Assembly: GCA_039105265.1 (NCBI GenBank)
Contig: JAPFFF010000048.1
Location: forward strand, 372,001-436,000
Source of the DNA: Tritrichomonas musculus
Taxonomy: Eukaryota; Parabasalia; Tritrichomonadida; Tritrichomonadidae
Length of the DNA: 64,000 nt
Reading direction: 5' to 3'
The notes under the pieces were generated by a model, which made no database searches, had not been told where the DNA came from, and saw only the letters and a list, made by a program, of their open reading frames with translations. The translations under genes and the position numbers were made by a program. Of this stretch, positions 45,591-55,740 are shown piece after piece (position 1 is the first letter of the stretch; every line of letters starts with the position of its first letter).

Positions 45591-47207
45591 ATGACATTCA
45601 ACGCAGAAGTCCTACACAAGACATCAGCTGAAGTTAACACTCAAGTCGCTAGCTACTTTGATGTAGTTGATAATGCTATTGCCATGTCAGATACCAACAA
45701 GAAGTACGTCATCGATGCACAAGCTTCATACAGTCCATCTGCACCAATCCATGCAGGGTCATTCACCACATTCATCATCAGTCCAACATGTGATAACACT
45801 GCAGATATATATAATGGCTTCATCAAAGCGAAGATGAGACTTAGTGGTACGTTATCGATTGCATTACAATCTGACTTAAGTAATGTTGATAACCATGCTT
45901 TTAATGGTATATGGATTGGCTTTAAAGATGCTATGGATGCTGTTGAAAAATATGAGATCCTCGCTAATGGCATATCAATTTACACTCAAAACTTCGGTCC
46001 AGAAGAATCATTCTTAACTGCATGTGGTGATAACGAAGCAAGTAAACGAGGTGATGTCTATTCTAAAGCCCGTCATAAGGATATATTCAAACGCAAATTT
46101 GATCAAGCACGTTGTGGTTTCTTCGTTAAACTTGCTAATGGTGGTAATGCAATCGATAAAATTGACATACCACTTAAGATTGACTTACGTCGTTTCTTAC
46201 CATTGAGCAACATCAAATATCTACCTGCATTCGCTGGTAAGCTTGAACTCAAGATTATGTTTGGTATACAAGGTCTTGTATATTGTCCAGTTGGTATATC
46301 AGATGAGTTGATTAATGATGTAAACAACTACAAAGCATTAACTGAATTACCACCAATCACTAATGAGTTTACTCAAGCTGGCAGTCAATGCACTATATGG
46401 ATTAACAAAGACGGTAATGATGCGCATAAGCTCGTTGCAGGTAACACTACATTCATACCAAGTCGAACATATGAAGTTACTGATTGCTATAGTGTCATAC
46501 CTAACTTCGGCATTGACAACGATATATATCAAGCGCTCGTTCAACGTTACACTCAACAGGAACTCATCTTTCCAACGCAGATACTTACATTCACAACGAT
46601 GAGTAAGCAATTAACTGCTGGTCATTGTTCATCAACTCAAACAATCACACCACGATTTGTTGATTCAATCTTCTTTCTGTTTCCATTTAATGCAACACAG
46701 CATACTGTATTTAAGAATCCACTGTTTACCAACTTCCAACTGCGATGTGGTGGTTATGGCGTAGTACCAACCATTCCATTTGCAACGAATGGTAGTGATC
46801 CAATGTTCATTGAACTATGTCAGAACGCTATGAATGTTAATGGTGAACAAACAGGTTTTAATAAAGAGGTCGTTCAATCATTAGTTAATACACGACCTTA
46901 TGATGAATCAATTGGTAGAGTCAGCTATGATCGTACATCATTCTTCATTGGGTTACCAACTGAGACAGATAACACCTTCCAACAAGGTCAAACATCAAAC
47001 ACGCCAATTACATATGAAATAGTATGTGACTTACCTAATCAAGTACGTAATATTGATAACAATGGTGATGTAGCAAACGCATATATCAACAACACAACAC
47101 CACCATTAATGGCATTGTTACAAGACACCGTTATATCAATTCATGTTCAACCCAATGGTATGCCACCTGTTGTTGAGATGGGTTCGTACGATATTACAAG
47201 CAGATAA
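45591..47207 (+). CDS. Major capsid protein of Maverick B (double jelly-roll candidate), 538 residues
   Basis: Length, position after the ATPase and a beta-rich composition fit the Polinton major capsid protein. Opening residues include VIDAQASYSPSAPIHAGSFTTFII. The end GMPPVVEMGSYDITSR and the block NKEVVQSLVNTRPY... SYDRTSFFIGLPTETDNTFQQG are conserved in element A (63659 onward). The start follows CATCCAAATG, a variant of the usual TCAAATG. I cannot align it to a structural model here, so the fold is inferred. Confidence 0.75.
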   Translation: MTFNAEVLHKTSAEVNTQVASYFDVVDNAIAMSDTNKKYVIDAQASYSPSAPIHAGSFTTFIISPTCDNTADIYNGFIKAKMRLSGTLSIALQSDLSNVDNHAFNGIWIGFKDAMDAVEKYEILANGISIYTQNFGPEESFLTACGDNEASKRGDVYSKARHKDIFKRKFDQARCGFFVKLANGGNAIDKIDIPLKIDLRRFLPLSNIKYLPAFAGKLELKIMFGIQGLVYCPVGISDELINDVNNYKALTELPPITNEFTQAGSQCTIWINKDGNDAHKLVAGNTTFIPSRTYEVTDCYSVIPNFGIDNDIYQALVQRYTQQELIFPTQILTFTTMSKQLTAGHCSSTQTITPRFVDSIFFLFPFNATQHTVFKNPLFTNFQLRCGGYGVVPTIPFATNGSDPMFIELCQNAMNVNGEQTGFNKEVVQSLVNTRPYDESIGRVSYDRTSFFIGLPTETDNTFQQGQTSNTPITYEIVCDLPNQVRNIDNNGDVANAYINNTTPPLMALLQDTVISIHVQPNGMPPVVEMGSYDITSR

Positions 47208-47266
47208 ATGAATTAACTAAATCACATCATCATTTTTAACATTAATCACTGTTTGCTTTGATTCAA

Positions 47267-47455
47267 ATGTCATCACATAGTGTTCAAGTCATGTCGTACA
47301 AACAACATGTAACTAAGCAACAACCCATCACACAACCTAAGTTCAAGCACCCAGCTACACATCATAAAGAGAATCTATCAGCAGTTGATGGGAAAGCTAA
47401 TAAGGTTAATGCAAAGCAATTAATACTGTATAAAGATGATGTCAACTCATATTAA
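47267..47455 (+). CDS. Small basic hypothetical protein of Maverick B, 62 residues
   Basis: Begins MSSHSVQVMSYKQHVTKQQP from the ATG in TCAAATG at 47263-47269. Rich in His, Lys and Gln, with no recognisable domain. The promoter-like context and its place between two conserved genes support it as real. Confidence 0.5.
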   Translation: MSSHSVQVMSYKQHVTKQQPITQPKFKHPATHHKENLSAVDGKANKVNAKQLILYKDDVNSY

Positions 47456-47520
47456 CTTAACGAAACATCATGAGTGTATTAACTTAACAGATTGTGTAAA
47501 AATGTTTTTGTTTAATTCAA

Positions 47521-48042
47521 ATGATTAAGAAGCGACCATTAAACACTGGCGTAAATGCCAACGTCAGTCTTGAGCCAGCAGCTGCAGCACAATCAAACAA
47601 CAATATCAACAACAACATATTCATCAACAAGCGTGATGATGGTAAAGAAGATATCGTTATCACACGTGATGTTCAACTCGATACATCACACGATAGTATT
47701 GATGTTGATGTTAAGGTACTCATACTTGAAACGTATGCTAAGATACTACTTGACAATGACAAGGCATTGATCAGCAACCTCATCAGCAAGCGCACTATCA
47801 TCGTACCACAGCAAGCATTAGCAGCAATCATCAAGACAGTCACTCATGGTGAGGTTGAGATATATGTCGATGACAACCCTGGTTGTTGTGTAGGTAAAGC
47901 ATCACCCATTCAAAAGGTAGACGCCATTAAGATAATCAAAGATAATGGTGAGATTGTTACTGACTTCAAACAGGTCTACAATAAAGAGTTCAATGATCTT
48001 GTTAATGTTTATCACTTATGCTTGAAGTATGTTGTTGTATAA
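47521..48042 (+). CDS. Conserved Maverick protein, 173 residues, unknown function (intact copy in B)
   Basis: It has an Ala/Gln/Asn-rich N-terminus (LEPAAAAQSNNNINNNI), then INKRDDGKEDIVITRDV, VLILETYAKILLDND, ISNLISKRTIIVPQQAL, a Cys pair in NPGCCVGKASPIQK and IIKDNGEIVTDFKQVYN. The same blocks make up the gene of element A that B interrupts, so the family is common to both elements and under purifying selection. The ATG lies in TCAAATG. It converges on the fibre block (17 bp between stops). Confidence 0.75.
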   Translation: MIKKRPLNTGVNANVSLEPAAAAQSNNNINNNIFINKRDDGKEDIVITRDVQLDTSHDSIDVDVKVLILETYAKILLDNDKALISNLISKRTIIVPQQALAAIIKTVTHGEVEIYVDDNPGCCVGKASPIQKVDAIKIIKDNGEIVTDFKQVYNKEFNDLVNVYHLCLKYVVV

Positions 48043-48059
48043 AAACATAGGAGTTATTT

Positions 48060-49592
48060 TTACGTTGATTCGAGTGCAGCTAATCGTGTTTCTAACGCTG
48101 TGATGTAACTCCATAGTTGTTCGATTTGGCTATTCAACGCCAACGAATCATGATGATCACAGGTATCAGCACGTAAATTTCTATATTCTGTTGGGTTCTT
48201 ACCTTTATGTTTCACGAAACCTTTGATAGTGAACTCACCAGTAGTGTTATTCCAGTTTATCGTGTAGTCTTGATATCTAAGTACAGCTTCAGTTCCATTC
48301 ACGTTGTAAATCATTGTATGCGTATCACTGGCAATGGAATTGGTTTTGAATATGAAGTCAAGATGTTCAGTACCATCATCAAATACGGCATCGACTACAA
48401 TATGTGCACCTTCTATGAAAGGGAGAATCGATGGCAATTTTAAAGTTCCAGTAACACCTATCGTCAACGATGTCTTATCAGTGGAACAGTATGATAGATC
48501 GTCATATGCTCTGACATTGTTAACATCAATGTTTGGTAACTCACTCTTCAATGCATAACCATCGAGATCACCCATAGTAGCATAATCATCTGGCATATCA
48601 CTCTTCAACATGTACTCATCTAACGCAGCAACATTAACATAATCCGTTGGTATATCACTCTTCAATGCATATCTATCCAACTGATCAACAACGACATAAT
48701 CATCTGGCATATCACTCTTCAGCATATACTCATTCAATGTTGATGTCAACTGTGATGTCGTAACATGATTGGTTGGTATCTCGCTCTTCAATGCATATCC
48801 ATCGAGATCACCCATAGTAGCATAATCATCTGGCATATCACTCTTCAACATATACTCATTCAATGTTGATGTCAACTGTGATGTCGTAACATGATTGGTT
48901 GGTATCTCGCTCTTCAACGCATATTTGATATCAGATTCATTCTTAACTGTATCCAACGCTGTGTTAACTTCATCTACAGTCGGAAACTCATTCAGTGTAG
49001 TAGCCAATGACTTATCATTCTGTTCGAGTTGATCATGTAATGAATCTATCTTCTTCTGTAATGCGTCAATGTCACATGTATATGCTAAATCATTCGTTGT
49101 GAGTGCCAATTGTCTAACCGATGTGTTTTCTTTAACAGTTATGCTTGTGACCTGTACGTTGTGTGGGTTGTTAATCGTAATGATGTTGTCACTCATCGTT
49201 GCTGCTGGAAATGTATCTGTACCAATGAACTCAGCTATTGTATCATCCACAATGTTGATTGTAACATATTGTTCATCATAGTCAATGTCATTGAACTCGC
49301 TAATCGTTCTAACCATGAGTTTGACTTTAAGTACACCACTTGTGATTGTGTCTTCAGCTATGAGTTGAATCGTTTTACCATCAACCTTACCAACAACATC
49401 AATGGTATCATTACGTGCTAACTCATTCTTGTTAACATAACCATCCATCTGTACAGATACATCACTGATTGCATTTGCCAGTGCTTTGATGGTTGGCTTG
49501 AGTGTATGTCTGAATCGTTTACACATGTCCATTGTTGATGTCAATGTCATTGCCACTTTAGATGGATCATCGAGTTCATCACTGAAGTTCAT
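48060..49592 (-). CDS. Maverick B fibre-like protein with tail-fibre-type repeats, 510 residues
   Basis: It matches the C-terminal ~570 residues of the AT-rich 1209-residue protein. Between about residues 220 and 355 it has repeats of YALKSEIPTNHVTTSQL and EYMLKSDMPDDYATMGDL type, with near-identical DNA (about 48530-48935). Such YALKSD(I/M)P repeats are typical of bacteriophage tail-fibre shafts. The protein ends in a coiled coil with ETRLAALEST. No signal peptide is seen. Probably the distal, receptor-binding part of a virion fibre; inference. Confidence 0.65.
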   Translation of the reverse strand: MNFSDELDDPSKVAMTLTSTMDMCKRFRHTLKPTIKALANAISDVSVQMDGYVNKNELARNDTIDVVGKVDGKTIQLIAEDTITSGVLKVKLMVRTISEFNDIDYDEQYVTINIVDDTIAEFIGTDTFPAATMSDNIITINNPHNVQVTSITVKENTSVRQLALTTNDLAYTCDIDALQKKIDSLHDQLEQNDKSLATTLNEFPTVDEVNTALDTVKNESDIKYALKSEIPTNHVTTSQLTSTLNEYMLKSDMPDDYATMGDLDGYALKSEIPTNHVTTSQLTSTLNEYMLKSDMPDDYVVVDQLDRYALKSDIPTDYVNVAALDEYMLKSDMPDDYATMGDLDGYALKSELPNIDVNNVRAYDDLSYCSTDKTSLTIGVTGTLKLPSILPFIEGAHIVVDAVFDDGTEHLDFIFKTNSIASDTHTMIYNVNGTEAVLRYQDYTINWNNTTGEFTIKGFVKHKGKNPTEYRNLRADTCDHHDSLALNSQIEQLWSYITALETRLAALEST

Positions 49593-49691
49593 CTCAGTTA
49601 CTGGTATGTATTCTTCATCACACCATTGAGCTATCTTAGTAAGCTTGTCATGAGTGCTAACTTGAGGTTCATCATGAGCTTACATCGTTAG

Positions 49692-52600
49692 TTACCTTAA
49701 CATTGCTGTCTTAGCACCACTAACTAAATCACCAAAGAATATATCAGCGCCAATATCAGGCAGTTCATCAGTCAGCTTACCTACCATGTCATCCAACACA
49801 TCAGCACCAACATCACTAGCTTTAGTTATGGTATTGACTAACTCACGACCACCTGATATGACAACTGAACCAACACCCTTCGTTGCAAACGATAATGCTT
49901 TACCAGCAACACCTATGCCAGTCGCACCTAACACACAGCCAACAGCACCTAACGCAATACCAACATTAGCTTTCATATCAATCTTATCAACTTCCTTCTC
50001 AAGGTATTTAGTCTTAGCTTGTTGGTCAGTCATCTGCGAGCCAAGTACATCAACCTTAGATTGCACCTCCTTAACATCATACGATACTACATCAACGTTG
50101 TTAGTGACGAGATTCAAGTCAGATCTCATTGTAGTGATGTTGTCAGCAGTGATTATCTTCGATGATGTAATGTTGAAGTCAGTGTAGAGTGTTGTAGCTG
50201 AGTTTGGATTAGGTGACACTTCATAGAACTGTTGCTTGATGATGTATTCGAATGCATTTGTAGATGGATCCCAATTAACTTCATCAATAGGATCAGTGTA
50301 ATCATGACGAAGATATAATGCAATATCACGTGGTGTTAAGCCATCATCATTGCTTGTTTGAGTCGGCGTCTTACTCCAAACATATGCCACTCTTTCGACT
50401 GTATCAAGTGCACCACTTAAATCAACATATCCTCTATCATATACATCGTTTTTATTATGAACTTCACCGACTGTGAATGATAACCTCATGGTATGCTCTT
50501 GATGTGGCAACGTCAAGTCAAGGTATAGTAATTCAATGTCGCTTACTTTGAGTGTCGATGTTGAGAAATTATTGTATGTACAACTCATTGCAACCAAATC
50601 ATAATCATCCATCGTTGCACCATTGAGTATAAATGAATAGCCAATGTTGAGTTCATACTCAGACGCATTAACCAATCTACCATCACGCAACTTGATCAGG
50701 ACCTCATAATTGCCATCATTGCGGCATGTGTTGAGTAGTGAATATGCTAAGCCATGTGTTTTGTCTTCAGGTATTGCTCTGTAATTCAACGTATCACGCT
50801 TGACTGCAACCATACAACCAGTTGAACCATAGTTATCTTCCTGAGGGTCACGTGTTTTACACTTGCTGATGACCTTGCTTTGGAACCTACCTTGAATACT
50901 GTCACCAACCCACTTGTTACCATCCCATGTCAATGCCCATGTGTTGCCAAAGCAGTACTCACTAAATTTGAACGTTAAGTTGGTTGGTATGTCATACTTT
51001 GATGGTATCTTATACACCATTCGATAGAACTCACATTCATACTCAAGTTGTTCATTAGCAAACATGTCAGTGTACTTAACATGTTCATCATAGTCAATCA
51101 TTGATGGTCGATAGAAGTAATACACATCTGATCGTTGTAACTTCAATGCATTAGTTGCATCTATGATGTCACACTTGATGGTTGGCTTACGTGCTACCAA
51201 TGCATCAGTTGAGAGTAGGTTGTGAATTACTATGTCACCATTCAAGAAGCGTATGTATGGTTCAATGTTGAAGTCAGTTGCAAACATTATCTCAGGATCA
51301 TCTCGTTTGCGTGTTGAGTATGTGCAGCAATCACGTGCTACGTTGTGTGTCAACTCTGGGCAGATGAACTTACCGTCTTTAGCTGATATGATGAAGTCAT
51401 TTAAGATGTTGCCTTGCCAATCGAATAATAACATGTTGCGTAAGTGAATCTTAAACACATCAACTGGTGTTGAAGCAGTGAGTTTGTTTTTGAGTGTGGT
51501 TGGTAATGTTATCTTCATGATTATGACTGGATCATTAACTGGATCATCAACACCTGATTCACTGCTAACAGTTGGTGTATACACTGTTATGTCATCATGC
51601 TTGACGTAGTAATCAGGATAACCTTCAACTGCATCAAACTCACCTGCACTTGGTAGCTCACCTGATGATTTACTTTCAACATCTTTGATCTTATACGCGA
51701 GCAATGCAAGTGGACCTTTTATGGTGTCTCTGAATGCTTTACATATGTTTACACATGAGTTTAATGAGATTGCCTCATTTGTATCATCAGGTAATGATAT
51801 ATCAATGCCATTGCCAGTGCACCACTCAATGATTGCATCAAGACCATCATCATAAGTGGAGTATGTTGTGTTATCAACTTCGGAAAGTAATGCAAGTGTT
51901 TCTTCACCTGCTTTGTGAATCAAACGAGGGATGTATAACAACACATCAACGATTGGAACTAATATGGATGAACCACGTCCAATGATAAGACGGTCAGTTA
52001 AATTAGGATGATCTAATAACCATTCAATGTTGTTGTTGATGTGTTCTATTCGATCAGTGATGTTTGATATGAAGCCACTTAATGTTTGGCGTATTGTTTG
52101 TTGTTGTTGTTCATCTCGTCTTATCCATTGTAATTCACGATCTGTTAGTTTGAAAATGCTTTGTGGATTAGTGATTGTGATTGTATTATCAGTGATTGAC
52201 ACTTGATTACGATGTCTTAAATCAATTACACCAATTGCTCTGTTGTTATATAATACAGTAGTGTATTCCGTTTCATTGTCATCTAGATTACTACCTTCGA
52301 ATGAAAGTATGTTACCGCTTTCATTTAGAATCTCATAAACGAGTCTATATCTTTCATACCAATCCATATTCTGAATATCAGCAAGTGTGATTGTTGTGTT
52401 AGGTATTGTCAAATTCTCTTCGATTGGTGCTAGTTCATAATTTGAAACAACAACATTGTATTCATTAGCAACTAACTCATGTACATTATCCTGTCCTGTT
52501 GCAGTGATAGCACCTTGCTGCATACTAATACCATGTAAGTTAATGCTGATATTTGATTCAGGACTTTGAATTGATATCTCATCACTGCTAACCTCAGTTC

Positions 52601-53684
52601 TAACAGCTATTCTCACATCAATGACTGCTTGAATGGAACCATTCATGTCCCTCACTTCAGTCCAACTAACTCCCATCTCATTATCAACGTTGCGTGTGAA
52701 TATATACTCTGGATGAGCTGATTCAAATTGATACCTCTCATCTGGTTGCATGCGTTCGATCTGAGCTGCTGTATAAACCGTACCATTGTCATTGACACTC
52801 CACATTGAAGTGGTATTAACACTTCTCATTGTGCATAAGCTTAATTGTCGTGGTGATAATGTGCTGCTTTCATTATCAATTCGTCTCATGTATATTATCT
52901 TATTAACACCCTTATCATTAACACGTGCTACGTATATCAATCCAAATCGATTGTCACCTACTCGTCTAACCATGATATCACCTATTTGCGGACCTTCAAT
53001 TGGATCGTATGTGTTTAAATCAAGTAGTTCATCTATTGATAGGTTTGATAATGATTCGATGGTATGATCACCGAATAATGGTTGAGTAAAAGCTGATGTG
53101 TTGGTAACTGTTTCATGAGTCAATCTAACGCATGGAAGATTATTTACTTCTTCATTTGTATCATCTTCATCTAACTCCATCTCATCAGTGTTAGTAATTG
53201 TGTGATCGACAATGGTATTGTTGTTAGTTCGTTCTCTCCATCTACGTCGCAACTCATGTATTGAATCAGTGAACGTTTGTAGTGATTGATATATCGTTCG
53301 TGTGTTATCAACTATGGTTGGTATACGATCGAATGTAAGTCCACCTGCAATTAATGTGGTAGTTGCATTACCTATTTGAGTTAATGATTCTAATGCGCTT
53401 AACACAAGTGCTGTGGCAGTTAATGATGATGTTGCTGCAGGTGTGTCTGCTTGCGATGGTAGGTACCTGCTAAACTGTTGACCAAATGCATTAGCCGCAT
53501 ACTTGAGTAAGAACTGACCAACGATATCTATGCCTGGGAACTTGCCACCGCCACCACCACCTGAACCACCACCAGGAAAGTCAGGGAAGTGAAAGTCTTC
53601 AGTGTGAGTTGTGTTTAATGCCATACTCTCACTATCAAATGAGAACTCAGATAATGCTGTTGCAATTTTAATAGCACCTGACAC
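49692..53684 (-). CDS. Maverick B fibre-like protein, 1330 residues
   Basis: The N-terminal half (Gly-rich lead FPGGGSGGGGGG, hydrophobic ALVLSALESLTQIG segment, TITL/EIE..Q..ER repeats) corresponds to the 619-residue protein of the AT-rich module. The second half corresponds to the first ~640 residues of the 1209-residue protein and includes FKFSEYCFGNTWALTWDGNKWVG and NAFEYIIKQQFYEVSPNPNSATT. The last 100 residues have a Gly-rich hydrophobic stretch (ALGAVGCVLGATGIGVAG). So two modules separate in the other copy are joined here. The next frame downstream holds the matching tail. Confidence 0.65.
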   Translation of the reverse strand: MSGAIKIATALSEFSFDSESMALNTTHTEDFHFPDFPGGGSGGGGGGKFPGIDIVGQFLLKYAANAFGQQFSRYLPSQADTPAATSSLTATALVLSALESLTQIGNATTTLIAGGLTFDRIPTIVDNTRTIYQSLQTFTDSIHELRRRWRERTNNNTIVDHTITNTDEMELDEDDTNEEVNNLPCVRLTHETVTNTSAFTQPLFGDHTIESLSNLSIDELLDLNTYDPIEGPQIGDIMVRRVGDNRFGLIYVARVNDKGVNKIIYMRRIDNESSTLSPRQLSLCTMRSVNTTSMWSVNDNGTVYTAAQIERMQPDERYQFESAHPEYIFTRNVDNEMGVSWTEVRDMNGSIQAVIDVRIAVRTEVSSDEISIQSPESNISINLHGISMQQGAITATGQDNVHELVANEYNVVVSNYELAPIEENLTIPNTTITLADIQNMDWYERYRLVYEILNESGNILSFEGSNLDDNETEYTTVLYNNRAIGVIDLRHRNQVSITDNTITITNPQSIFKLTDRELQWIRRDEQQQQTIRQTLSGFISNITDRIEHINNNIEWLLDHPNLTDRLIIGRGSSILVPIVDVLLYIPRLIHKAGEETLALLSEVDNTTYSTYDDGLDAIIEWCTGNGIDISLPDDTNEAISLNSCVNICKAFRDTIKGPLALLAYKIKDVESKSSGELPSAGEFDAVEGYPDYYVKHDDITVYTPTVSSESGVDDPVNDPVIIMKITLPTTLKNKLTASTPVDVFKIHLRNMLLFDWQGNILNDFIISAKDGKFICPELTHNVARDCCTYSTRKRDDPEIMFATDFNIEPYIRFLNGDIVIHNLLSTDALVARKPTIKCDIIDATNALKLQRSDVYYFYRPSMIDYDEHVKYTDMFANEQLEYECEFYRMVYKIPSKYDIPTNLTFKFSEYCFGNTWALTWDGNKWVGDSIQGRFQSKVISKCKTRDPQEDNYGSTGCMVAVKRDTLNYRAIPEDKTHGLAYSLLNTCRNDGNYEVLIKLRDGRLVNASEYELNIGYSFILNGATMDDYDLVAMSCTYNNFSTSTLKVSDIELLYLDLTLPHQEHTMRLSFTVGEVHNKNDVYDRGYVDLSGALDTVERVAYVWSKTPTQTSNDDGLTPRDIALYLRHDYTDPIDEVNWDPSTNAFEYIIKQQFYEVSPNPNSATTLYTDFNITSSKIITADNITTMRSDLNLVTNNVDVVSYDVKEVQSKVDVLGSQMTDQQAKTKYLEKEVDKIDMKANVGIALGAVGCVLGATGIGVAGKALSFATKGVGSVVISGGRELVNTITKASDVGADVLDDMVGKLTDELPDIGADIFFGDLVSGAKTAMLR

Positions 53685-53753
53685 AATGCTTAATACATTC
53701 TTAGTTATAGTTATATACTTTTGAAGGTCATTGACATAGTTATTGTATTTAGC

Positions 53754-54956
53754 TTATAACCTCATCTGTTCTTGAATAGAATTGATGATTGCTTTCAAGA
53801 TAGCGTAGTCGTATGACAACACATCAAGTGTACCACCAACAACGTTAAGATCACGTCGCATTGTCATGATGTTATCAGCCCATATGATTTTGGATGAGAA
53901 TATGTTATGATCTGTTGTTAATGTAGTGCAGTTACGTGGATCTGGTGTTACTTCATAGAATTGTTGTGAGATGATTGTATCAAATGGATTGTAGTTTTCA
54001 TCTGCGTTTTCAGGTAGTTGTTCGAAGTAATCTTTCTCAATGTATATGTTAATGTTCTTCTTAGTTGATGGTTCGATTATCTTATTTGAGTGTCTAACTC
54101 TACGTTCATATCTAAATGATTCAATGACAACACTGTCATCCCATGTGTTAATGAATGATGCATCGATTGGTGTAACTGGATGCATGTCCCATCGTAATGG
54201 TGTGGTAAAATCATCAATGACAATGTCAGCCATGATATAAAGTAAATTCTTACTCGATACATTGCTTGTTAACTTGACGGAGAAGTAATGTATATCACAT
54301 GGAACATCTTTAATATCAATTTGAGATGATGATGTTGGTGTAATGTTACTGTTTGAATCATTCAACTCGATTATAGTTCCATCACCATATACTAAACGCC
54401 AGTTTTGAATGTACTTGCATAGTACTGTTGCATAGTTAGTATCTGATGACACTTCTTCAAAGCTGCTTAACCACCTCGCAATACGTTCAGTGTGTTGTAC
54501 ATAAATATATGGTCTTCCTTTTTTACTTTCGTATGTTGATAGCTTAGCATATGAGTTATTCACAACGTTATCACCTGTCCATGAATCACCATCCCATATC
54601 AATGACCATGCATGGTTGAAGAGATGATCAATGAAAGTGAAGTTAGTATGTAGTGGTATGTTGTAATCTGGATCAATGTCCCATGTCATGACGTAGTACT
54701 TTGACGTTTGACTTATTGATGATGGTTTGTATAGATAAAGTTGATCAGATTCTTTGAGTGTGAATTGAGTATTGTCTTTAATGGTTGTTTGCATTGATTG
54801 TAATGCGTCATCGATTTCATTCTTAGTATAGATGCAATTGATATGTACATCATCTGTTTTACCATAACGTGTTAATTTTACTTCGCCATTACGTATTCTC
54901 ATATCATAACCTTTATCATTGAGTGATAGTGCTTGAGCTGCAAGTGGTGTTATCAT
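53754..54956 (-). CDS. Maverick B fibre-like protein, 400 residues
   Basis: It corresponds to the last 400 residues of the 1168-residue AT-rich protein, without its Trp-rich N-terminal half. Shared parts: an opening with Lys/Glu-rich strands and NCIYTKNEIDDALQSM, SDQLYLYKPS, WDIDPDYNIPLHTNFTF, WDGDSWTGDN and FYEVTPDPRNCTTLT followed by SSKIIWADNIMTMRRDLNVVGGTLDVLSYDY. Divergent from the capsid-type gene with 14 bp between starts. Confidence 0.65.
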   Translation of the reverse strand: MITPLAAQALSLNDKGYDMRIRNGEVKLTRYGKTDDVHINCIYTKNEIDDALQSMQTTIKDNTQFTLKESDQLYLYKPSSISQTSKYYVMTWDIDPDYNIPLHTNFTFIDHLFNHAWSLIWDGDSWTGDNVVNNSYAKLSTYESKKGRPYIYVQHTERIARWLSSFEEVSSDTNYATVLCKYIQNWRLVYGDGTIIELNDSNSNITPTSSSQIDIKDVPCDIHYFSVKLTSNVSSKNLLYIMADIVIDDFTTPLRWDMHPVTPIDASFINTWDDSVVIESFRYERRVRHSNKIIEPSTKKNINIYIEKDYFEQLPENADENYNPFDTIISQQFYEVTPDPRNCTTLTTDHNIFSSKIIWADNIMTMRRDLNVVGGTLDVLSYDYAILKAIINSIQEQMRL

Positions 54957-54970
54957 TTACCATTGATAAA

Positions 54971-55729
54971 ATGATACTTTCATTGAAGAGCAATGGTCCA
55001 GACTACAATCGCATACGCGCTAACATACAAATACCATGGAACTGTCAATATATTGAGTATTATGTTGCGGCAATCAATACAAAGAACGTGTTACTTATAT
55101 CACATGATGATAGTATAACATATGAGTGGGATGATAATGATTTAGCACATACACACCACGTCAACACTATGAGCTTGGAAGACAGATACTATTCAATACC
55201 AAGTGATATACCTGATTTATTTAATGTGAATGATGCTACTGGGCAACCGATTATGAATGTACAATTGAATAACAATACTAATGTCATTAATTTAACACCA
55301 CATGTTGACAACTTCACTATCACATCAATGTCACATCGTATAGCATTGATAGCAGGATTGTATAACACGCCACTTAACCAACCGTTAGCAAATGGTAGAG
55401 CAACACAATGTGACATTCCGATAATAGACTACGCTAACAAGCTATACTTGATATCAAAGCAAGGTCAAGCTATACAATCCAACTTGGGTGATGTTGAGTA
55501 TACACCATCAGTGATAGCAAGCATCGGTCATATCATTCGTTATGGCTTACCAATCATACAGAACTTTGAAACGTATGGTAAACCAATTAAAAATGTTGTT
55601 AACATTGATTCATTCAAACAGATTGAGTTGGAGTTGGTTGACTTTGAATATCAGCCAGTTAAGTTGATGTCACCTATGTTTGTTACGATTAAGGTCAACC
55701 CATGTGATCCACCTAAGATGAAGCTGTAA
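54971..55729 (+). CDS. Maverick B capsid-type (penton or minor capsid candidate) protein, 252 residues
   Basis: I place the start at the ATG at 54971, because homology with the 242-residue product of the AT-rich copy (33257-33985) begins there and the longer frame starts with a non-ATG codon. Blocks NRIRANIQIPWNCQYIEYYVAAINTK and LANGRATQCDIPIIDYANKLYLIS are conserved. Length and beta-strand-rich profile fit a single jelly-roll minor capsid protein; this is inference. The gene faces the fibre block head to head. Confidence 0.62.
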   Translation: MILSLKSNGPDYNRIRANIQIPWNCQYIEYYVAAINTKNVLLISHDDSITYEWDDNDLAHTHHVNTMSLEDRYYSIPSDIPDLFNVNDATGQPIMNVQLNNNTNVINLTPHVDNFTITSMSHRIALIAGLYNTPLNQPLANGRATQCDIPIIDYANKLYLISKQGQAIQSNLGDVEYTPSVIASIGHIIRYGLPIIQNFETYGKPIKNVVNIDSFKQIELELVDFEYQPVKLMSPMFVTIKVNPCDPPKMKL

Positions 55730-55740
55730 AAATGATTGAT

